Assembly: GCA_003427395.1 (NCBI GenBank)
Contig: BFEA01000375.1
Span: 1,362,098-1,387,709, forward strand
DNA length: 25,612 bases
Reading direction: 5' to 3'
Origin: Chara braunii
Lineage: Eukaryota; Streptophyta; Charophyceae; Charales; Characeae
Shown here: positions 1-9,346 of the stretch, in pieces
Numbering within the stretch: position 1 is the first letter of the stretch
Layout: each line of letters begins with the position of its first letter
The notes under the pieces: model-generated
Databases searched by the model: none
Seen by the model: only the letters and a program-made list of their open reading frames with translations
What the model was told of the DNA's origin: nothing
Translations under genes and position numbers: made by a program

Positions 1-70
1 GCGGGGTCTTGCTGCGCTCCCCCAGAGGACCCCGAATCCACGATAAAAAAGCTAATTTGTGGAGGGGGGA

Positions 71-93
71 GGGGGGGGGGGGGGGGGGGGGGG
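71..93 (+). repeat. Poly-G run (23 G)
   Basis: There are 23 consecutive G, preceded by a shorter G run at 64-69. The run could form a G-quadruplex and is hard to sequence, so its exact length is uncertain. Confidence 0.95.
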
Positions 94-145
94 TGAGGGC
101 ACAATTGTGGGAGGGCTTGGGGTTTTACAGGGGGTATGCAACGGC

Positions 146-745
146 AGGAAGAAGAGGACAAGAAGAAGAAGAAGAAGGGTGGTGGAAGAAGAGGACAAGA
201 GAAGAAGAAGAAGAAGAAGAAGAAGAAGAAACGGCGACGACGACGAAGAAAAAGAGAAGAAGGGGGGCTCGAAACAGGGGGGAAGAAGAATCAGAATCAG
301 AATCAGAATCAGAAGAAGACGAAGAAGACGAAGAAGAAAAAGAAGAAGAAGAAGAAGAAGAAGAAGAAGAAGAAGAAGAAAAGAAGAGGGGGGGCCTGAA
401 ACGGGGGCGAAGAAGAAGAAGAAGAAGAAAAAGAAGAAGAAGAAGAAGAAGCGAAGGGGAGAATAAGTAGAAGAAAAAGAAGAAGATGGCTGGTGGAGGA
501 TTGCAGGAAGGGGGGCTCGAAACGGGAGCGAAGAAGAAGAAGAAGAAGAAGAAGAAGAAGCGAAGAAGAAGAAGAAGAAGCGAAGTAGAAGAAGAAGAAG
601 AAGCGAAGAAGAAGAAGAAGCAGCGACGACGACGATGACGAAGAAGAAGAAGAAGGAGAAGAAGCGAAGAGAAGAAGAGAAGAAGCGATGAAGAAGAAGA
701 AGAAATACAACAAGAAGAAGAAGCGACGACGAAGAAGAAGAAGAA
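146..745 (+). repeat. Long (GAA)n purine tract with a higher-order unit
   Basis: About 600 bases are almost entirely purine on the plus strand, dominated by GAA with interspersed GAC and GCG triplets. A G-rich interruption of the form GGGGGG-CTCGAAAC-GGGG-GCGAAG recurs near 262, 388 and 510, giving a higher-order period of about 122-126 bases. All six frames stay open for long stretches and yield Glu/Lys/Arg or Ser/Leu/Phe homopolymer-like peptides, so the long reading frames here are composition artefacts. Tracts of this kind can adopt triplex (H-DNA) structure. Confidence 0.95.
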
Positions 746-746
746 C

Positions 747-767
747 ATCTCTCTCTCTCTCTCTCTG
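747..767 (+). repeat. (CT)n microsatellite
   Basis: About ten CT units abut the right edge of the GAA tract, switching strand bias from purine to pyrimidine at 745-747. Confidence 0.9.
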
Positions 768-1945
768 TGCAACTGACCCACTTTCCTTGGCGCTGGTGGG
801 TGCCCCACGATGGTGGGGGTCGGCGGGCGTTGGTGGGGTTGGCAGAGCTGCCGTTGACGTTCGCACACGGGTGAAGGCGGCGTCGGGCAGGGTAAAGGGG
901 GTGGGAACAAGGGCTGGTAGTTCCCGCCATCACGGATTTCAAATTGTGGCACATCTGGGCCGTCGATCTTGGAGATTGACAGCGCAGATCGGCCCCGATT
1001 TTGAAATGTTGAAATCGGGCCTGCCGCCGGGCCTTCCGGGGACCAGCCTAGGAAATTGTCGATTATTTGTTGGAATCGAGCGTACAGTCAGCACTCACCC
1101 GTCTCTCGTGCTCATCTCAGTCCCACCTGCTTAACTGACGTCCTATTTCTGGTGAACAGCTTGCTGGAACTTGGTAAAAAATCTAGGTGCACAGGTGATC
1201 AAACAGGAGGCTGACCCCATGTGTTGTACATGCCAAGAACTATTTAATATCGCAGCAGGAAGGTGGCTCAAGAATTATTTAATGTTGCAACAAGGCAATT
1301 CGGCCCAACCAGCTGGACCCCTCAATAGCCCAAGCTGAAGTTGAGTGTGATGAGCACATGTGTATGTGCTATTACCACCTATGACCAGGACAGTTCCCAT
1401 GCATTGGCCATCTCCTGCCTGAAACACCAGGACTGAGGTGACTCTGAAGTTATGGGAACTTACCTTGCTTGTGAACTGACACCTAGTACACCTTACTGAG
1501 TGGAATAGCTGATTACATCACTTAATGCCGGTCACACACGGTCATTGCTCAAGTAGTACAAGTGTGCTTGGAAAAACTGAGTGATGCTCACCAGTACCAG
1601 CACTGTAGTGATGACAGCAGCCAGAGGTTGCTCTCATTATAGCCGTGTACGCTCCCTCCTCACATCCTTCCATCCGCCCAACTCCAGTGGATGAGCACTG
1701 GTGAGATGCTGCTCGCACTGCCCGTCAACAGCGAATATCACAAAACAGCATCTGTCGCCTTTAAGGTAAACTGCAACAGGGAACCGCTCCAATACAAAAC
1801 TGCAATGAACTATCATGACCAGCATGCAAAAAGCAGAAAGCAATGACAAAGCAAGGAGCACACAGCTGCTCCCACCAATGCCTGGTCGGAGAATTTATCC
1901 CACTGGAACTCTTGTCCGGAACCAACAGGTAATTGCGGTGCCGAC
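768..1945. other. Unclassified intergenic DNA
   Basis: No gene is supported. Visible structure is a hairpin at 994-1019 (CCCGATTT pairs with AAATCGGG across a 10-base loop) and a short direct duplication near 1228-1300 (AAGAACTATTTAATATCGCAGCA and a diverged second copy). Open frames are short and show no recognisable domain. Confidence 0.5.
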
Positions 1946-2073
1946 TCTCTTCCACAGTCTTCCCAGTCCTCCAGGCACCTCACTTACTAGTCTGGAGAAT
2001 GGCCCCGGCTCTCCTCCACAGTCTTCCCATTCCTCCAGGCACCTCGCTTACTAGTCTCGACAATGTATCATGC
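1946..2073 (+). repeat. 64-bp imperfect tandem duplication
   Basis: The motif CCACAGTCTTCCCA...CCTCCAGGCACCTC...CTTACTAGTCT occurs at about 1952 and again at 2016, a period of 64 bases. A weaker third hit starts near 2101. It is probably non-coding because the copies do not share a conserved reading frame. Confidence 0.8.
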
Positions 2074-2890
2074 TGGAAATATTATTGGGGACCTGCAATG
2101 ACTCTCCTCCTGCACAGCCTCCCCCTAAGTGCCACCTTCCTCGTACACCACAGCGCACGAATACTATGGTTCTGACCTCACTATGCTATGTCACTGATCT
2201 CTGTTGCCAGTGCATCTATGGCTGCCGCTTGCTTAACTGCCAAGTGCTCCCCTTGCTCATGCTGCTCAACTCCCTGCTGCTCCAGCATGACAGCAACCTG
2301 ATTCCAAATGATGGGCGCTGCCCCGGTCACTCCCTACATGTAGTGGCTGGGGTTTGGACTTGGCCAGCGGGCGTCGTCTTCCGGTAGCGTTGGACAATGG
2401 TGAGCCCTACTGAGGTCCCAACTCCCTGACCCGACCTTTTTCAATATTGGCCTGACCGTTTTCCTCTAGGTGTCACCTGTGACTAGGGGACCTTGTGGTC
2501 TCAAACAAACTACTTTTTTGCACAGCTGATTTGCAAGCTTTTGGAGTGTGTGAACTCTTTTGATGCTATGTTATACTGTGCGAGTGGGCTTGGGATTGAT
2601 GATGTGTGGATACAAAACTGGATAGGAGTAGATCTGCAGATCGAGTTAGAAAACACAGGCTTGATTCCTGTTGCCTGCAGCATTTCACAAGATGTTTTCT
2701 TTGAAACTGGCTCGGCTCCTGCTGGCTGCAACATTTCTGGTTAGATGGAATAGGACTATTTCACTTTAGAAGTCTTGTATGTGTCTGGAAAAAAAGAATC
2801 CACAAGGTTGGTAAGACTTCGAAATGAGTCCTAATAAACTCCAGGTCAGGCAGAAGGTTATTAATCCCCATTGACTTCTTCTTCGCGAGT
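2074..2890. other. Unclassified DNA with a small direct repeat
   Basis: No gene is recognised. Two diverged roughly 50-base copies (CCTGTTGCCTGCAGCATTTC near 2667 and CCTGCTGGCTGCAACATTTC near 2718) form an imperfect direct repeat. The 83-codon frame across it has no visible domain. Confidence 0.45.
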
Positions 2891-3415
2891 GATCAGCAGC
2901 ACCCACACCCATGATGCCCGACTTCGAGTCTAAGTCGAGGAAGGCAGTTGCCGATCTCGTCCCCATGGTGACAAATGCGAATGACCGCAGCTGTCCTTCA
3001 ACGAATGGTTTGGGTAAAGATGCCGAAGTTCTTTTCTGTAGAGGGCATTTGAACTCCTACTGGGGTATGGCCCTTGGGCAATTCTTGAAGTTGTGTGTGA
3101 TGACGATTGCAGTCCTTCATCGATGCAGGTCATGAGGATGATTACTAGCCCCTATACTTTCTCCTTCCCAAAAGATCAGCTGCACTCACACCCGTCATGC
3201 CTGGTTTCTAGCCTAAGTATAGGAAGGTACCTTTTGTGGCTGGCGTTGCCAGCCATTTTGGTCTGGCAGCACCGTTCCCTTGAAGAATGTGGATGGACAC
3301 CATTCCAATTCCCAAGTTGGCCATGGGAAGGTACTGACAGATTAAACTCCTTACTACCCTTGGGTGATTCTCAAGGTGGTGCGTGATGACTAGTGCCGTC
3401 CTTCATTTACTCACA
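2891..3415 (+). repeat. About 285-bp imperfect tandem duplication
   Basis: GATCAGCAGCACCCACACCC at 2891 recurs as GATCAGCTGCACTCACACCC at 3174, and TGCAGTCCTTCAT at 3108 recurs as TGCCGTCCTTCAT at 3394. The two units are therefore offset by 283-286 bases with indels. Reading frames are not conserved between copies, so this looks like an old segmental duplication of non-coding DNA. Confidence 0.75.
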
Positions 3416-3821
3416 GTCCCAGCAGAGCAAACTGAATGCAATGCCTTCCCAGAAAAACACACGAAGTTTTAACTGAGATTGCGCTGGACATTGCATTGCC
3501 ACCACCCAAAATGCAGGATCCCTTCAACCTAGATAGGACTCAGGGATCTGCAGATGCACAAAAGGCATGCAATGCAAGCAAGCTTTCCTACTCATTGAGG
3601 GTACTGAGAGCTGTCCTGCGAAATTCTATGGTCAATCCAATGGAAGTCATTGGGGGGATGATACAGTAAACGAACCAGATATTATGGACTTCATCCTTTC
3701 CCTTCTGAGCTCAAGATTTATCTACCGCAAACTCACAATCAATGTTGTAAGAGATCATCAGGGGTAGGCAGGGGGGCTTATCAGATGTCTTACGAGGATA
3801 GAGGGAGTTCTGTGATTTTGG
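3416..3821. other. Unclassified DNA
   Basis: Nothing recognisable is seen here. A 77-codon plus-strand frame (3436-3669) has no identifiable motif and no strong splice or promoter context. Confidence 0.4.
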
Positions 3822-4378
3822 GTTGCCCTCAGTTGCGCAGGCCGACAGTTGATGCCCCTCGATTGGTTGGCTGCCGACCAGCCGACCAATCGGTTGGTCG
3901 ACACGTACAAGTCGACAGTCATCGGCGCCCTGCAAAAAATAAATAAATAAATAAAATTGGGAGTCCATAACCCCAATAACCCTGCCAACACCCCTAAACC
4001 GCCCGCCAACACTCTGAAAACCCACCTCCCAAAATACCCCCTATCCCCCCCACCATATCCCCCCTATACCCTCTATACCCCCCTTGTACTCCCCACCACC
4101 TATACCCCCCTGTACCCCATCAACAACCCAATAACCCCACCAACACCGTTAAACCATCCCCCAACACTCTCACACCCTACCCCCTGTCTCTTATACACAT
4201 CTAGATGTGTATAAGAGACAGGCGCAGTACAGTCCCATGGTCAGATTAAAGAAAAAAGCAGTGGATGGCTGTTTACTGACTGGTCGACAGATCGCCGACC
4301 GGTCGGGCCTACTGGTCGACTGCAAAACCGTCGGCAGTCGGGGTCAGCGGTTGTCGGGTATGCAACACCGGTTGCCCT
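3822..4378. mobile_element. Non-autonomous hAT-like element with 8-bp TSD
   Basis: The 8-bp sequence GTTGCCCT occurs at 3822-3829 and 4371-4378 and brackets a 541-bp element (3830-4370). The ends form imperfect terminal inverted repeats: the left end reads CAGTTGCGCAGGCCGAC and the right end, on the opposite strand, reads CGGTGTTGCATACCCGAC. CAG(T)GTTGC-type ends plus an 8-bp duplication are the signature of hAT transposons. Subterminal sequence is palindromic (for example CGATTGGTTGGCTG pairing with CAGCCGACCAATCG near 3858-3890) and rich in GTCGAC. The interior is a C-rich minisatellite whose units repeat at an offset of 155 bases (3974 and 4129). No transposase is present. The interior also contains a sequencing adapter at 4184-4221, so the true internal length and content are uncertain. 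Confidence 0.75.
4184..4221. other. Nextera mate-pair junction adapter (artefact)
   Basis: Bases 4184-4202 read CTGTCTCTTATACACATCT and bases 4203-4221 read AGATGTGTATAAGAGACAG. These are two exact, inverted 19-bp Tn5 mosaic ends back to back, which is the circularisation junction of Illumina Nextera mate-pair libraries. This is not genomic DNA. It most likely entered through untrimmed mate-pair reads used in assembly or gap filling, and the sequence on its two sides may not be contiguous in the organism. Confidence 0.97.
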
Positions 4379-4971
4379 CGAATTAATACATGCTTGTCGT
4401 TTTTTTTTTCCTTTTTTTGTTTAATATGCTTGTCTGGTTGAGTCCAAGCGTCATTCCTTTGTTTATATGCTAACGTGTGGTTGTGCTGTAGTTCCGCTGC
4501 TCGGGAAGGATAGATTTGTAAATGGCTATAAGTACAGTGACAGGGCTGAAATTATGACGCATAGGGATAATTGGCAAGTGAGCAGGGGGACCTGACGGGA
4601 AGCTTTTAGCAATTTGTAGAGACCTTGGTACCCAGAAGGCGGAAAGTCATGGGTAGTGGTGGTATTCCCCTGAATACGCTCAGTTCCGTATAGGTAACTG
4701 GCGTAATCATGGTATTGGCCCAGAGGCTAGGAGTGGGTAGGTGCGAGGATGGTTGCCTGGAATCAGCCTGGCTCCTGGACACCTTGGCCTAGTATGTATG
4801 TCACCTGGTGAGCGGGTCAGTTGCTCACTTCTGTGCTGCTCTCCATCCTTAGGGCGAGTTACGTGGAGCAGCGGAGGTGGAGGAGCCCTGAAGGGCGAAG
4901 GAGGCCTCCTTGCCTATGGAGGTGAGGAATGGAGGAGTATGGGGCTATGATAATGCAGTGGTCAGTACAAC
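4379..4971. other. Unclassified DNA
   Basis: No gene is supported. A 69-codon frame at 4741-4950 includes a glycine-rich piece (about 4851-4920) bounded by a splice-acceptor-like CCATCCTTAG and a donor-like GGAG|GTGAGG. No partner exon or domain was found, so it is not called as a gene. Confidence 0.4.
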
Positions 4972-5400
4972 TGCAATAAATCACAGTTTCCCAGTGGGGC
5001 TGTACACAAATACTACACACTGTGCTCGGCTTTGTAGTTTGTTTTCTTGTTTTGGGCCTTGCGGGACTTGATCCTATGACCTGTAAGTTGTATGGTTTGT
5101 TTGTTAGTTTTGAGACCTATTAGGCTCGACACCTAGATCTGTTGCTAGTGTCTTCCCCCGAACATAATGCATATGCGTTGTAAACGAATACAACGCATAC
5201 CGTGTGTTGTATTCATTTACAACGCATACCATGCATTGTATTCATTTACAACGCGTATGCGTTATGTTCGAGTGAACGAGACCAACTTGCCTGCACAAGG
5301 GGTTCGGGTCCAGGCTGAGTAGGCTCAGTTCTGGACCACGGCTGGGGGCCTCAGAGCCTTGGCAAAAAGGTAAAAGTAAAGTAGCGACGTACCTTTCCAT
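4972..5400 (+). mobile_element. Partial LTR of the window's Ty3 family (copy 1)
   Basis: Homology to the family LTR starts exactly at TGCAATAAATC (4972), continues through GTGGGGCTGTA and GTAGTTTGTTTTCTTGTTTT, and reaches GTTAGTTTTGAGACCTATT near 5130. A palindromic MITE follows, then more diverged LTR sequence to about 5400. The bases before 4972 do not match the polypurine tract seen next to the other copies, so this looks like the outer edge of a 5' or solo LTR. The right end is too diverged to place. Confidence 0.6.
5159..5270. mobile_element. Short palindromic MITE inside an LTR
   Basis: The left arm at 5159-5184 begins CGAACATAATGCATATGC and is matched on the opposite strand by 5245-5270 with two mismatches in 26 bases. 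Between the arms are two 29-bp tandem units (5191-5219 and 5220-5248) carrying CAACGCATACC and TTGTATTCATTTA. The outer sequence CTTCCCCCGAAC at 5153 is mirrored at 8350-8361, which shows that two copies of this repeat family exist here. No target duplication was identified. Confidence 0.7.
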
Positions 5401-6430
5401 GTTCTGGGTTGAGTTTCATTCCTTTCCCCTACTTGGTCCCTTGCTCCATTCCTCAGCAAATGTGCAAAATGTGAATGAATCTTCAGCTAGAACGTGGACA
5501 AATACAACCCCTTTCCTTTTTGTCTCGGTGACCAAGGTGGTCCAGCTAGACCTTTGTTATGAACATGATTGTCCGTTGAAATTTTATCAACGCTCACTCA
5601 CAAAAACTCCCGTACACGCCCATACATGCACAGAAGGAAGGGGAGAGGTAGTGGAGTGTCACACCGCCCAACAAAAGGAACGCAGCGGAAGACTCAGAGG
5701 AGCAAAGTGATAGAACACACAAAACCGTGGATTCTCTCCCCACAGGTCCCAACAATCATTCATAGAAGACAACCAAGTGATCACAGGCAGAAATCAATGA
5801 AGAGATGACAACTCGAACACAGTATTATAACTGGTTATTAAGCTCAGAGCATAGTTTTCACTGAATCACCTCAGAACCCTGTTGCGCTACCCTCAGAGGG
5901 GTAGCGCCTCAACCCCACACACACCGAATAACGAAAAATAGCACCAGAACCCCAGGTGACATCCAATTCAGTGGCCTGCACCAAAGTGAAACAGGCTCCC
6001 AGAGCCAATCGCCACACAGATGATGAAGAAGAAGCTCAGCGCCAACAGTCCCTGATGAAGATGAAGTCCAGACGATGATATCTCTGAGAAGATGCAGCTA
6101 TGGTTGCATCACCACTGGGACCCTACTCCTGAGGAGGGTCAGCAGTGCACCACGTGCTCCAACGCATCAGACCTCTGATAGCCCAGACCGCTTTGACTCC
6201 CAGAGAGTCAGAGCGGACAGCGTTGACCCCAGTCTGGTCAGCGCTCCGTAGGTCTGGCTATGTCCGCCGTCTCCAACATCGGAATCAGCAACCATGACCT
6301 GATACCGTATCCGCAGCAACTTCCACCACGAAGTGTCAACTGCCCCAAAAAACCCAGGACCGATGTCCCCATCCTATCTATATTTTACTACTAGCCTAGA
6401 CCGACCTAGACCGGACTGACTGACTGTTAC
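5401..6430 (-). mobile_element. Possible strongly diverged LTR relic
   Basis: Parts of this stretch resemble the minus-strand LTR copies in order and spacing: CACAAAACCGTGGA near 5720, GATGAAGAAGAAG near 6020, and CCGATGTCCCCATCC followed by CTAGCCTAGACC near 6360-6400. Similarity is patchy and the ends cannot be placed. A perfect 9-bp hairpin lies at 5884-5907 (GCGCTACCC, loop TCAGAG, GGGTAGCGC), and further foldback pairs lie near 6120-6260. No coding function is recognised in the 103-codon frame at 5399-5710. Confidence 0.3.
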
Positions 6431-6936
6431 ATACTCGTGAATACATCAACGAGCATGGGGCAGAACCAAAGATCAACCAATATAGGAAGAGCATGTATGC
6501 AACGGAAGTCTGATAAATGGACTGACTCACATAGACTGACTCACACAGATATCACTCCACACACATACAATCATGAGATGGTGGGTTCTGAGCCATGCAT
6601 GGAAGATGCTCAGGCCCCGTACACACATACACAGATGAAAGGTGGGAGGAGAGACGAAGGAGGTGGGGGAGGTAGACAGCACCGAAGGTCACCGAGATAG
6701 AATCCGATAGGTCACCGATATGGTAGTCCAAAATGTCATCTAAGATCAAAATGTCGAGGACAATAAGTCACCAATGTTGGAGATACCGAGTCCTAATGTA
6801 AACGGTGTCCGAACTGTGATGCTGCCGATCTATCAACCCCAACAATCTCCAAGTCTCGAATCCGGTAAGTACCACAGCCTCTTACCACCGAAGTCCAACC
6901 CTGATCTCTGTCCAGTTAGTATGAAGTCTCCAATCT
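6431..6936. other. Unclassified DNA
   Basis: No gene is recognised. The sequence has repeated GGTCACCGA motifs (near 6687 and 6710) and a donor-like CCGGTAAGT near 6862, without a supportable exon. Confidence 0.4.
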
Positions 6937-7000
6937 GAAGAAGAAGAAGAAGAAGAAGAAGAAGAAGAAGGGAGTCGAGGAGGAGCGAGAGAGAGAGAGG
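6937..7000 (+). repeat. GAA then GA microsatellite
   Basis: About eleven GAA units (6937-6970) are followed by GAG-rich sequence and a short GA run ending near 7000. Confidence 0.9.
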
Positions 7001-7019
7001 GGACTGGCGACGGGAGGGA

Positions 7020-7640
7020 GGAGAGGACCCCCGGCTCCCGGTACCTCAGGCGGCTATGGCCGCCGATTTGCTCAGTCGCCGCTGCTGCTGCTCCGCTCGC
7101 TGCCGCTGCTGCGATACCGCTGCCGCCGCTGCTCCTCGTGCTCCTGCGCTAAGAATAGCGCTAGCGCTCTGGCGCTATACCATAACGCACCGCTAGAGTG
7201 CCGGTGGTTCGATCCCGAAGTGAGGCTGGACAGGTACTTTTGTACCGGTGCGGCAGAGGCCGGCCTCTACGCTGCGAGTCCTGGCCGTGCCCTGAACCGT
7301 CAAGATTGACGGTTCAGCCCCACCCGGCGGGCGGCAGCCTCAAGTGCGCCGCCAGGCCCAAACGGTAATGTCGTTTGGGCCTGCCCATCGGGTCTGGTCC
7401 AAAATGAGCCCTTTACGGCTTGTAGTACCCCAAGGTCGGGCCTTTAGGCCCTGGTGTGTTCCTCCGGCCCTAAGTCGGGTCCGGTAGGGCCCGTGTGGCG
7501 TCGAAGATGTAACACTGACCGACCGGTAACGTTTCTATTTCGGCCTCTAGGGCCTCTCCCTACCCGGCTATAGGCTATAGGACCGTCTATCAGCGTAGGG
7601 AAATAGGGCCTGTCTGTCCTAGAGGTAGCCCGGGTCTGCT
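7020..7640. repeat. GC-rich palindrome cluster
   Basis: This begins with a GCTGCC-rich block (7070-7150) and then carries several tight hairpins. CTGAACCGTCAA pairs perfectly with TTGACGGTTCAG across two bases (7292-7317), and GGCCCAAACG pairs perfectly with CGTTTGGGCC across seven bases (7355-7381). Smaller ones include GGGCCTTTAGGCCC near 7439. No open frame of note is present. The pattern suggests a foldback transposon relic or other repeat rather than a gene. Confidence 0.6.
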
Positions 7641-8032
7641 ATTCGCAATTAGGGTAGCTGTAGGAAACTCGAATTAGTACTGGGCCCATATTTCCTATAT
7701 TTACAAATATGTCCCTCCGAATTTTCCTTACAGGCAGGTCTCTCGGTTAGCCCTCAGCCAAACAAAATTACGAATCTGTCCCTACCTATGGTACAGCCTC
7801 GTCTGAGAGAGGCTACAGGCAACCTGGAACCAGCAAGTCATTGCACCTTGGTGAGTGGCTTTCTTATTTTTCCACTTTCTTGGCCGCACCACAGTCTTGG
7901 CTGTCAGAAGCACCACTTTCTTGGCTGTCAGAAATGCCTTTGCGCATGGAGAGAGAGAGAGAGAGAGAGAGAGCACTGCAGCGCGTGTCAGTGACCTGGA
8001 GGGCAGTTTCTTGACTGAAGAAGAGCATAGAG

Positions 8033-8104
<72 letters not shown>

Positions 8105-8198
8105 ATGGGCAGTGATCTGTGATTACGGGCCTGCACGGGCCTGTCCCGTTCACCAGGGCAAGAACGGAGCAGGCGTTGATGTTTGTGGGGGGGGGAGG
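7641..8198. repeat. Non-coding DNA with two GA microsatellites
   Basis: GA runs occupy about 7948-7973 and 8035-8103. Just upstream is a 24-bp direct repeat (CTTGGCTGTCAGAA at 7896 and 7920). The long Leu/Ser and Arg/Glu frames here come from the microsatellites. Confidence 0.85.
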
Positions 8199-8361
8199 TT
8201 ATATTCGAATACAACAATTTTCTCTTCGTGAAATTCAAATATAATGCATATGATTAGATTCAAAGTGCCCTTGTATTCGAAGAAAAGGGTCTTAACTTTC
8301 CGAAAACCAGTTTTTTTGGAAAACTCGAATACAATGCATATGCATTATGTTCGGGGGAAGT
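8199..8361. mobile_element. MITE-like repeat related to 5159-5270
   Basis: The right end (GCATATGCATTATGTTCGGGGGAAG, ending at 8361) is the reverse complement of the outer left end of the element at 5153-5177. The body repeats CGAATACAA-type words and contains an internal foldback (TTTCCGAAAA and TTTTTTTGGAAA near 8298-8325). The left end is unclear. It directly abuts the truncated LTR that starts at 8362. Confidence 0.5.
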
Positions 8362-9333
8362 CGGTATTAGTTCCTATGCGGCAGTCTTAGGCCATTTGGC
8401 CTTTTCCTTTCGCCTTGCCAGGGGTTTGGGCCCCCTTTCCCCTAGTTTCTGGGTGGATACAGATGAGCCGTGGGCTGCTGTCTTGGGAGTCCTTCCAGGT
8501 CTAGTCCGTGAGTAAAAGTAGTGGGTAGGAAATTGGGTTGGGATCGTTTCAAGTTTCTATTGCTGGGGAGACTCTGCCCATCAGTTGCTGGAGCGCTGCT
8601 GCTCTATTTTGGGCGAGGTCATCTTTGTCCTCGAAGCCCAGCCATAGCTGGGGTTGGGAAACAAAGTTGAAGATCGCACTGCTGCTGTTTCGCAGCTCTG
8701 CATGAGAGCTTCCACAAGACTTTGTTGTTGGGTTTGGGCGCTGCCATTTTCCACTAGGCAGCCATATCTGCTGTTCCTCCTCACGAGGAACTTCATCTTC
8801 TTCGAAGTGCTGGATCGGTTGTCTCCTTCTTCATCAGGACTTCCAGCGCTGCACTTCCGTGCGGGCGCTGAGTTGGCGCTGGTATCATTGGGGTTGCTGG
8901 TTCAGATGGGCAGGATGTGACTGTTGTGGGGTTACTGCTGCTTCCTATCATTGGGGTTGCTGGTTCAGATGGGCACATTGTGACAGCTGTGGGGTTACTG
9001 CTGCTTAGGCAGCCGTAGCCCGGGTTATGAGGTGGCGAGGAGGGAGGAGAAGACTCCTGCATACTTCGTTGAACACTTGTTTTTAGTTGTTCGGGGTTGT
9101 TATAAACCTGGTGGTGGCTCTTTGAAGAAGTACTCTGGATTGACTGGAGGAGGACGGGGGATTGCGGAATTGAAATTCGTTTTTCAATTCTCTGAGTATT
9201 TTGAGCTTCCGCTTTGCATATCTTCTCTCGTTTTTTGTGTAGATTTGCCTCCTTCGGGTCTACTCTTCAATTGCATGCGTGAATGGGAATGTGTGAATTC
9301 GTTGTGGATTTAACTTCAATCGGGTACATAACA
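8362..9333 (+). mobile_element. 5' LTR of the gag-bearing element (truncated)
   Basis: This matches the inverted copy at 12670-13741 over most of its length. Shared blocks include CTATG[CT]GGCAGTCTTAGGCC, AGCCATAGCTGGGGTTGGGA, TCATTGGGGTTGCTGGTTCA and CAATTGCATG. The first part of the LTR, including the TGCAAT start, is missing and is replaced by the MITE-like repeat at 8199-8361. The LTR ends near ACATAACA (9333) and is followed at once by a primer binding site, which fixes the orientation as plus. Internal duplications include CATTGGGGTTGCTGGTTCAG at 8887 and 8949. Confidence 0.8.
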
Positions 9334-9335
9334 GT

Positions 9336-9346
9336 TGGTATCGAGC
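9336..9346 (+). promoter_or_regulatory. Primer binding site, initiator Met-tRNA type
   Basis: TGGTATCGAGC sits two bases after the LTR end. It matches the common plant retrotransposon site TGGTATCAGAGC, complementary to the 3' end of initiator methionine tRNA, with one A deleted. Confidence 0.65.

Noticed and set aside
9-954. Long reading frames on both strands (up to 300 codons)
   Set aside because: They are translations of the GAA/TTC tract in several frames at once, with homopolymer-like Glu, Lys, Arg, Ser, Leu or Phe content and no domain.
4851-4920. Glycine-rich mini-exon bounded by AG and GT
   Set aside because: Splice-like dinucleotides are frequent by chance and no neighbouring exon or family match supports it.
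7782-8238. Frames of 120 or so codons rich in Ser-Leu or Arg-Glu
   Set aside because: They are produced by the GA/CT microsatellites, which stay open in several frames.
8581-9062. Frames on both strands with a repeated CPSEPATPMI motif
   Set aside because: The same peptides appear at 12975-13425 inside another LTR copy; they are repeats in LTR DNA, not a gene.
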